A stretch of DNA of 64,000 nucleotides from Chara braunii (taxonomy: Eukaryota; Streptophyta; Charophyceae; Charales; Characeae). This document shows positions 56,365-64,000 of this stretch, in pieces; within the stretch, counting starts at the first letter, position 1; every line of letters starts with the position of its first letter. Made by a program: the position numbers and the translations under genes. Under the pieces are notes generated by a model. The model was not told the origin of the DNA. It saw nothing but the letters and a program-made list of their open reading frames with translations, and ran no database searches. The DNA lies in contig BFEA01000001.1 in NCBI GenBank assembly GCA_003427395.1, positions 13,361,268 through 13,425,267 on the forward strand, in the 5' to 3' direction.

Positions 56365-56486
56365 GCTATTTCACTCAAAGATTTAGTAGGTTGGGTAGCC
56401 TTTGCAATATTTTTGTTCATTTTTGTTTTTTATGCACCTAACGTATTAGGACATCCTGACAATTATATACCTGCAAATCCTATGTG
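56362..56486 (+). pseudogene. cob: Mitochondrial cob (cytochrome b) exon fragment, NUMT
   Basis: The plus strand reads [20 protein letters not shown] then [22 protein letters not shown], matching plant mitochondrial cytochrome b ([29 protein letters not shown]). It carries part of a transmembrane helix and the ef loop. Homology stops after ATGTGC (56486), where the gene should continue TPAHIVPEW. An intact frame over 41 codons suggests a fairly recent transfer, but it cannot encode a working protein. Confidence 0.92.
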
Positions 56487-57209
56487 CATCTTTGTTTGCC
56501 GAAAACTGCCTAGAAACGACTGAGTAAATTAATCTCCACTCCCGTATCCTCTTTCTCCCGCCATAGCAACTCCTCCCTGCTTCTGCATTCTTTCTTTCCC
56601 GTATGCACCTTGCGCAGAGCCCCGTCCAGATTTGTTCTCCATTCTGAATGCACCTGGCGCGATTCCGAGCCAAGGTTCACCCCCCCCCTCTAATGCCTTC
56701 GTGCTCCTCTTTTGCCAGCCTCCCTGTCGCAGCGTCCAGCCTCCCGTCCGCTCCTTCCTCCTTTCTACCAGTCTTCCTTCCAAAGCTCAACACATGTCCT
56801 CCTTCCTCCTAGCTCCGCTATAGCCGCTTTCTTCTACCGCAGCGCCCTCCCTTTCCTCTGCGCGCCTAGCAGCTGGACGAACAGGTTCAACCCTTTCTCT
56901 CTTCGACTAACGCAGCCTCCTACGGTAGCAGATCCCTGTAGCGATCGACTTCGTAGTGACTGGTAATCTGTTGAGCAGCGCCAGCTATCCCAAGGGAGAC
57001 TTCGGAAGGAACAGGCTGCTGATCGGTTCGATATCTTTTTTTTTTTTAATTTTTTTTGCCTCTGCAGCCCTTGTCCGACGAACGTTCTGCTCAGTAGCTA
57101 TCGCCTCGGGCCTCCCAAAGGGCATGCCACACACTGACAACGACCACATTGTCGGTGGCGCGGGCCTGCTGCAGACCCATGGCATGGTCTGAGGTGCAGC
57201 GGGTCCTAG
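56487..57209. other. Unrecognised C/T-rich stretch
   Basis: No gene. A pyrimidine-rich part at 56540-56830 yields spurious frames, and a T/A run lies at 57031-57057. Confidence 0.4.
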
Positions 57210-57980
57210 CATAGGTCTCCGTGGTAAATGAGAACCTTGAAAACCGAAGTGGAGGGGAGGGTTTTCTTGTGACCATCAGCTTGCCATAGCGCTGTTGCTG
57301 TCTCCCCACAATGCCCTCGGGTTGCCATTCGCTATTGCACCTGGGTATGGTCCACCTACTTGCGGGTCCTGCTGCAGATCTTGGCAACAGTAACAATTAT
57401 TCAAATGAGAACTTTGAAGGCCGAAGTGGAGAGGGTTCCGCGGAAACAGTAGCTGCAGCTAGTACCGCTCCGGGCCTCTGCCTGGTGCCCCCTGCGCGCA
57501 GGCGAGTTCACCATCATGTGGGACCCCGCAGACATGCTCACATTCAAGTCTCCTATAGCAAAAACCGTGGTCGGCGAGCGGTGCGCCTGCAGCGGCCCCC
57601 ACCACCCTTGGGCTGTAGTCCCACGGGCCCGCTCGGAATGTTCTCCGTTCCCCTTCCTCTTTATGCTACCGACACTCTCCAAACGGGAAACAAAAGAATC
57701 CACTACCACGGTCTCCACGACTCTCACGCAGGTTGACCTCTTCGGTCCGTGCTCCGACATCGGTAGGATCGGGGAAATTTCGCCAGCATCCCGAATATGC
57801 AAAAATTTTAGCGGCCTGCCCAAAAAACGCGTGCTCAAGGCCCTCGACTACCGCGACAGCCACCCGTGTCCGACAATCTAGTAACTGAGCCAGACCCGTC
57901 GGTCTTGACGTCGACCTCGAAACCGATCACCGAGCTAAAGACGTTAGAAAAAAAAAAAAAAAAAAAAAAAAAAAACAGAC
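57210..57980 (+). repeat. GC-rich segment ending in A27, with internal duplication
   Basis: AATGAGAACTTTGAAGGCCG-AAGTGGAGAGG at about 57403 repeats AATGAGAACCTTGAAAACCG at 57227. The segment ends in an A run (57949-57975), as expected for the 3' end of a non-LTR retroelement or processed copy on the plus strand. No RT motif is seen. Confidence 0.35.
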
Positions 57981-59720
57981 ACCGCGCGTCTCGCTGGCCC
58001 ATGACGCCGCGCACACCCAGGCCGCGCATGGTCGCGCCTCGCCGTCAATACCCTACGTGCGCCGCTCACCCAGGCGAGGACCTATGCTCCCTCTCGTGCG
58101 CGCCACCAGACAGGCGAGGCGGCATTGGCGTAACTTGCAGAACACACCCCAAATACCCTTGTAAGAGTTTTTGGTACGACACCGTTGCCTATGACTAATT
58201 CAGATCCCAACTCAAGTCAACATTTCAACAGTATACCAACTGAACTAGACCACTATCCGTGTGTGTAAGAAAATCCCTGCTCCTCCCTACTGCACTTACT
58301 CCTCAATGCATTTGACCCGATCCTCGTATAGGTAAGCCTAGAGCTTTCCGAAAAGCTAGACCCGAAGCAGCCTGTTCTACCACTCCCTAAAACGTGCAAA
58401 ATGAAAATGAGTTTTTCGCTAGAACTGGGGAATGTGCATCCTATCAGTGAGCTTGATGATAATGGAAAAAGGCCAGAGCGGGTATCACGTTGAGCCACCA
58501 CGGTCACTGTAATGATAGCAGATCCGTCAATCCATAGGAGGAAAACAAGCACCTTCATGCTAAGCATGAATTCCCCTGTTGGAACTTTGTCAGGCACGTA
58601 CCCTCAAGATCACCCACCCAGTGCACGTGAGAACATGGAAGATGCACTGACAGACAAGTATGACCACCTTGAAAACCCAGACTTGGGAAGGAGATTATCA
58701 AGCCACCAACGAGAAACGTGTCGATGACGATCCACAGGTTCACTCGCATCGAAGTGCACGAACTACCACATGATGGGGGATGACCACTACTGTTATGACG
58801 AACAAGACGAGCACCGCAAGCAACAACACATGGTCGCCTATGATGAGGACGACAAACTCCACATGGATCGCAACGACGAGCAGAGTCATCACCAGCGGCC
58901 TCGATGAAGATCACAATGGGCAACGTGATTCCCCCTCACTGTTTATACAAAATGGGAATGTATTTTCCGCTTGAGAGTGGAAAGATACACCTTATTTCAA
59001 CTGAACCACCCGCTTGAATCGGGAGATATACACGCATAGACCGAGAATGAACCTCCCACTATAACATGGAATGATACATTCCCGATTCCGCCCATTTCCC
59101 GCTTATATCGGCTAATACGCTGTGCCGCTCTTCTCTCCTTTGACCGTCTTTCTTTCCCCGTGTTTCCTTTCTCCGATTCGAACTCCCTTTCCCACGCAGC
59201 TGCTAACGCGTATAGCCCAAAAACTATCCCCTATAACAAGGCCGCGGCTTCATCATCAAACTCGCCCTACCTTAAGACCGCATCCTACCACCTTGACTTG
59301 CCCCTGTCTATTTAGGAAATAAGCAAGTTATGTGTCCATATGATCTTCCTCTCTTGTGCCTCTTCGACCACGGAAACCACTAAGACCGGGACAAAGACCT
59401 CCAGTAAGGTGACGACCAGCGCTGAACGTGGCTCACAAGGACTGCAGGTATGAGAAGCTCCACACCGACAAGCGTTGTCGGGATCTCGACGGAAAGCGTT
59501 AGCGAAATCTCCACAAGGATCAGGCCCGACAATATGATTAGCAATTGAACCTCGGTGATGGACATGATGACACCAGTGTGAGTAGCCCAACACCATGTAC
59601 ACGCCTTGGTGGAGATGATATCAGTCGAAGGTGCGAGGCCTCTATCCTTACTTTCACCATTCCTCAAATATGCGAGATGAAAATGAGTCTTCCGCTGGAA
59701 CCTAAGCAGCTGCACCACCA
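57981..59720. repeat. Block F, copy 3, second part
   Basis: Motif copies near 58380, 58940, 59040 and 59660 (for example CAAATATGCGAGATGAAAAT, GAGTCTTCCGCTGGAAC), separated by GAC/CAC/GAT-rich DNA (58740-58920, 59340-59590). Confidence 0.72.
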
Positions 59721-60229
59721 GATTCCCATGCCCAGGCTCGCCCGCACATTCTTTCACTCCTTCCCTCCCGTTTGCTCACCAGTTTCCTCGATTGGTGGTT
59801 ACCTCCCAGTGGTAAAGGCCTCTTCTCCCTCTTCCCACACGCTTTTCCGCACCTGCTCCGTGTGAACACGTTGTTCTGAGTTCCCTGTTCAATCGCCGCC
59901 CTCTCTCGCCCGTGCTCCTTCTTTCCCCGCACATCGCCTTCTCGCTTACTTCCTCGTCTTCCGCATCAACTTTAACGAATCGATTAGTATTCAACTCAAT
60001 GGCGACCCGATTACCATCAAGTCGGAAGGTTTTGTAGTCGCATCCGAGTCAACCTGCCCCACACGAACACGCCCTTAAACTACTCTATTTCGAAATGAAC
60101 TTGCTCTTATTCGGACCTAAGACTCATTTGCAAATAGTAAGGGCAATCTAGCTCGTGCTAGCCTCCCTATATCACTCTAATTTTAAACGGGTGCAGTGAA
60201 GAACCAAGGTCGTGCATCTCGGCCTTGAG
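59721..60229. other. Unrecognised stretch
   Basis: No gene or repeat family recognised. Confidence 0.4.
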
Positions 60230-60900
60230 ATATCATCATTAGACTAGCCAGCTGCGGGTAACTCCGAATTGCAGCATTTTACTCATTTGTTGTTCAACGG
60301 AGTTCAAACATAGGTTTGTATTTCAATAGTTCATGGGTGTACCCACTGAGCTAGGCTCTTGGGTCCGAGGACCGGTCTTTGGAATCGGTACAAGTACCAG
60401 TGCCGAACGAAACCTTAAATTAATAAATAAATAAAAGGAAAAAGAAAAAAAAAAGAATTGGGATTGCAAGATGAGAGGGGGAGGAAATGCTACCACTACG
60501 TTGGTCCTATCAGTCGGGCCCAGCTGTAGGAACCAACAGCAAAACCAAAAGTGATAGTCCCACTAAACCCTCAACCCCTCGATTCCTTCTAAGTTGCTTC
60601 ATTGCTCCGCCATCGTCGGTCGTTGGTCTCAATCCCCGTGTCTGCTGCATAGAAGTCCGACACCATAACCAATAGTATTTGGCCCAATGTTGTTAGTAAC
60701 AGCCACGCAATTTCATATGAACGGGTGCCGCAACGAGCGTGAGCTTACCGAAACACGCTAAGGCCACACCTTCGCCTACCAACCGAACCAACGCCCGCCG
60801 AAAGTTGCCCGCACCGACTAAACCAAACATAATAACCACACCTCTTATGAACCTTATTTTACGCGGGTTCAACCATCACCTCAAAATAAAGTCAAAGATA
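60230..60900 (-). repeat. tRNA-headed repeat, copy 1
   Basis: On the minus strand 60362-60295 reads CCTAGCTCAGTGGGTACACC, ATGAACTATTGAAATACA, GTTTGAACTCC: a near-perfect pol III A box (TAGCTCAGTGGGTA) and a B box (GTTTGAACTCC). Flanking sequence (GTCGATCCCAAA-like, AACCAACAGCAAAACCAAAA, CCCTCAACCCCTCGATTC on the plus strand) matches 61376-61760. Confidence 0.7.
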
Positions 60901-61309
60901 ATTTTTCTTAATGTGCGGCACTGATAACTGGATCTAACTCCGACCATAATGATGCCGCCTCCGCACACACACACATCATGGTCAAATGTACCAACCAAAG
61001 GAAAACATCACTTAGTTAGTCCTAAGCTAATTGAAAGTAAAACGTTGATCGACAATTGTGTCGTCCTTGTAATATCAACAAGAAAAATCACGCGCGCCTA
61101 AAAACCGCGCGCCCATACACTCTCTATTATTCTTTGGACAAACGGAGGGTCACAAAAATAAAAATTGTCTGTAGCTCGCACGACGCACACAATTTTTAAG
61201 ACAAACTCATTCCTTTCACTTGCAAAACCCATGGCGGATATCCTTGTAACGGTATGGGCACAAACACCGATCGTAAGAAATCCAAAATTATGTCATTCAT
61301 AAAGCTTTC
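60901..61309. other. Unrecognised stretch between the two tRNA-headed copies
   Basis: No gene. Contains CGCGCGCCTAAAAACCGCGC, a short inverted repeat, near 61091. Confidence 0.4.
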
Positions 61310-61760
61310 AAGGGAGTTCAAACTCGGGTGTGCATTTCAACAGTTCACGGAGTGTACCATTTGAGCTAGGCAAGTTGGTCCCATCGTCGATCCCAAAACC
61401 GAAACTGGGCCCGATCCAAGAACAGAACAAAGGTAAATAATTAAATAAAATAGAATAAGAAAAAAAATAACAAATAGAAAAGAGGGAGGAGGGAAGATCA
61501 CTGGCTCCTTCTCGATCCTTGCTGTCGGACCCATGCTCAAGACCGCCAACAAAACCAAAGGGGATAGTACCTCGGGACCCTCAACCCCTTAGTCTCTCCC
61601 AATTCCGCTCCATTGCTCCTCTGCCACTTACTGACCTTCATCCTCATGCTTGTCGGCAGAAAGTTAAATATCATCACCAATAGGAGTAAGCTCAAGTTTG
61701 AACTTAGCAAACGTGAAATTTCTTATAAACGGTATCTGCACCACCATCGGGCCTGCAAAA
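61310..61760 (-). repeat. tRNA-headed repeat, copy 2
   Basis: 61380-61313 on the minus strand reads CTAGCTCAAATGGTACACTC, GTGAACTGTTGAAATGCA, GAGTTTGAACTCC. On the plus strand ACCGCCAACAAAACCAAAGG and GACCCTCAACCCCTTAG follow, as in copy 1. Two diverged copies in the same orientation about 1.0 kb apart suggest a SINE-like or locally duplicated element. Confidence 0.7.
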
Positions 61761-64000
61761 ATGCTCCAAGGCGACATCTTGGCTTATCGGACGAACCCGT
61801 GGATGCCGAATTATCGCATCCGTTGCATGGAGGGTCCGGTTTCAATTATGATTGTCGTGCATGCCACCTACTACGCCTGAGCTGCGTCGTACCACCACTA
61901 GTCCTGGTGCCTGCAAGCGGTCACTTTTTCCAACCCGTACTTGCAAACGAAATTCCGACCTTGCTTGTGTCAAACTTTATTTATAGACACCTTGCCACGA
62001 TCGTAGGAAGATTCTGCCACCAATAATAAATCCAACAAACTCTGTGCTACGCACTTTAAACACCCTCTTAGGTAAGTGAACGAAACTCACATCGGATTTC
62101 GGCACGGAGAGTCATCCTTGACGTCGGTCTCTATGCGAGCACACGCAATATGTGCAACCATACTAATCAAAAATTTAATCCTTTTTTAGCTCGCACTATT
62201 GTGCTAGATCACTGACCACACTGTTAGTTCGGGAAATCACTAGACGTTTGGTTAATCAATGAGTGCCCCGAAGGGCACGCTCGCACACTTTCTTATTTGA
62301 CCCTGTACGCACTCACCATTCCGACTATTGAGAATCAGTTGTGGGCTGCATAAAATTAAATGTATAACTACCTCAATTATCATCACAAATAAAAACATGC
62401 ACAAATACCCTTATAAGGGTATTCATGCTGACGCCGTCAACTGGTTATACATCATGTATGAACTGAATAAATTTACATGCGAACTTAGTATGTCCGTTGT
62501 ACGTGAATAGACTGTTTGAGAAAAGATCGAAGTCCGTTGAGAGCAAGTTACATCTGCTAAATTTGGAGTGTCCGCTAAGCCTTCGTGGAAGTATGTCGTG
62601 TCCTTGAGATATCTATTAAGTATCGTCAATGTTCGTTGGGTAAAAAAAAAATTAATTACTGTTCTCTGAATAAATCGTCCAAATCAGAAGACTATTTGTT
62701 GTTGTTAAAATAACACTCGATCAGGGAAAATTCAGTATGTAGAAAGTTTTTTTCACTGAGTTTCTGCAGGGTTAGCCATATCTCATTTGCACAATCATTC
62801 AATAAATGTCTGAATCTTTATGAAAAGCAAATCCGAACGATGGAAATGACTATTTAAATGTCCTCCTTTAAAAATTATTATCCAATCCTATATCTAGTGT
62901 TTCAGAAGTACGATTTATCATACCAGTGACAGTCATCTCAAAAATTTATGTAGAAGACAGTCATGTTTCATAAACTATAAAAATAAGAAATCATAGTACA
63001 TGCATTAAATGAAAACGAACGCGACAACTTATAATTTTCCCATTTGTATGGGTCGTCATGCAGTACACGCACTTAATAACCGACCTCTCAAACAAAGATG
63101 CGCTTCATTACGCAATGTGTGAAGCGGATGAACTGCAGTCTCTCCACCATTCGTTGACTCCCCTCTCTATTTTTGTGTCCAGGCACCCACATTCTTAGTG
63201 AGTGTCACAATTTGAGCTTTATCTTATTTCAATGCCTATCCAAACGTGTGTGCGTTTCCGATTGTTAAACTTAAGTAAGGTACCAACCACATCATCTCAG
63301 CCTTTCATGCCTCACTAAGACTCACAGTCAACCAAATAATAGAGACATAGGTATTCAAGTAAACACCAATGGTCTCCCTTTCTGTGACAAATTAATAATC
63401 AAAAGTTGTTACCCCCTAAAATATATATTTTTTGCTCGATAATTTATTGATATTGATGGGGGTTGTTAGTGTTACATAGAAGAACTGTAACAGACAAAGT
63501 ACGAGAAAACCTCTCGAACGGGAGAATTACAATTAAAAGGTCTTGAAGCCTTATGTTCAGAACTTAACAAAATAAAAATTGGCTCAGTAAACACTATCAT
63601 GTTTGTGTCCCCTTCTAGTCCCCCTTGTCCGATCTTCAATTAGAGCATCCTTTTAAGAACAATGGTTGTTAACCCATCTTCATGTAATAAAAGTGCAAAG
63701 TCGTCTCATTTTTGTACTTAGTTACCGAGGATTATCTCATTGTGTTGAATGTTTTAACTCTTTGGTCACAACAACCCTAACAGGTGTGCCGATTTATGGG
63801 GTCCTGAGAAAAAACAAGATTATGTCCCAGCTTGTTGATGGCAAGTCACAAATAATGTTTCACTGCTCTACCTAGTTTCAGATGGGTATCCGTGGTTGGA
63901 ACTATTGTTATAATTATCATCATTTAAGATACTAAGATAAATTTTGCCCTTCTGTTATTTCCCCTGCAACAGAGAGAGAAAAGATAACTGCACGAACGTG
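61761..64000. other. Unrecognised AT-rich right end
   Basis: No gene, RNA or repeat family recognised in 2.2 kb. ACCCTTATAAGGGT is a small palindrome at 62407. Confidence 0.45.

Overview
This looks like nuclear DNA of a streptophyte plant or alga. It holds a SERRATE/ARS2-type gene of the plant kind, a chromodomain Ty3/gypsy retrotransposon, and fragments of plant-type mitochondrial DNA (large-subunit rRNA, and cob with the 3' end of a group II intron). Long introns, many microsatellites and few genes would fit a large charophyte genome such as Chara. That placement is inference; no species can be proved from the window. Two assembly gaps (16310-16329 and 35960-36030) and one N at 56226 are present.

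Left third (about 2.3-21.4 kb, minus strand). One split gene for the RNA-processing zinc-finger protein SERRATE was rebuilt by eye from 11 exons, all with GT-AG introns and matching phases. It gives about 907 codons before a last donor at 2290/2291. The terminal exon is either left of the window or the protein stops in frame at 2287. The introns (0.3-4.1 kb) carry MITE-like foldbacks, microsatellites and small tandem duplications. At the left edge (10-about 830, minus) lies a cysteine/histidine-rich reading frame with three tandem RING-like units, which is either a separate gene or nested in the last SERRATE intron.

Middle (21.4-36.8 kb). A (GA)n-rich upstream region of SERRATE, a tRNA-derived SINE candidate (about 22.47 kb) and a mitochondrial LSU rRNA fragment (23.41-23.66 kb) are followed by about 2.7 kb of unrecognised sequence. 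A full-length but dead chromovirus then runs on the minus strand (26452-36757): two 308-309 bp LTRs, an initiator-Met-like primer-binding site, gag, protease, RT, RNase H, integrase and chromodomain. Stops and Asp-to-Asn changes hit the active sites of protease, RT and integrase.

Right part (36.8-64 kb). I find no intact gene. The region is made of decayed repeat blocks that recur in the same order about 13 kb apart (38.3-48.7 and 51.2-59.7 kb, with a partial copy at 48.96-51.06 kb). Each block is itself a degenerate tandem repeat with its own period (about 62 bp, about 120 bp, and a roughly 50-70 bp motif seen 12 times). One block type is also present in the leader of the chromovirus, so these blocks probably descend from large retroelements. 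A MITE inside an (AAT)n tract, a mitochondrial cob/group II intron fragment (about 56.06-56.49 kb) and a duplicated tRNA-like element (60.2 and 61.3 kb) complete the region.
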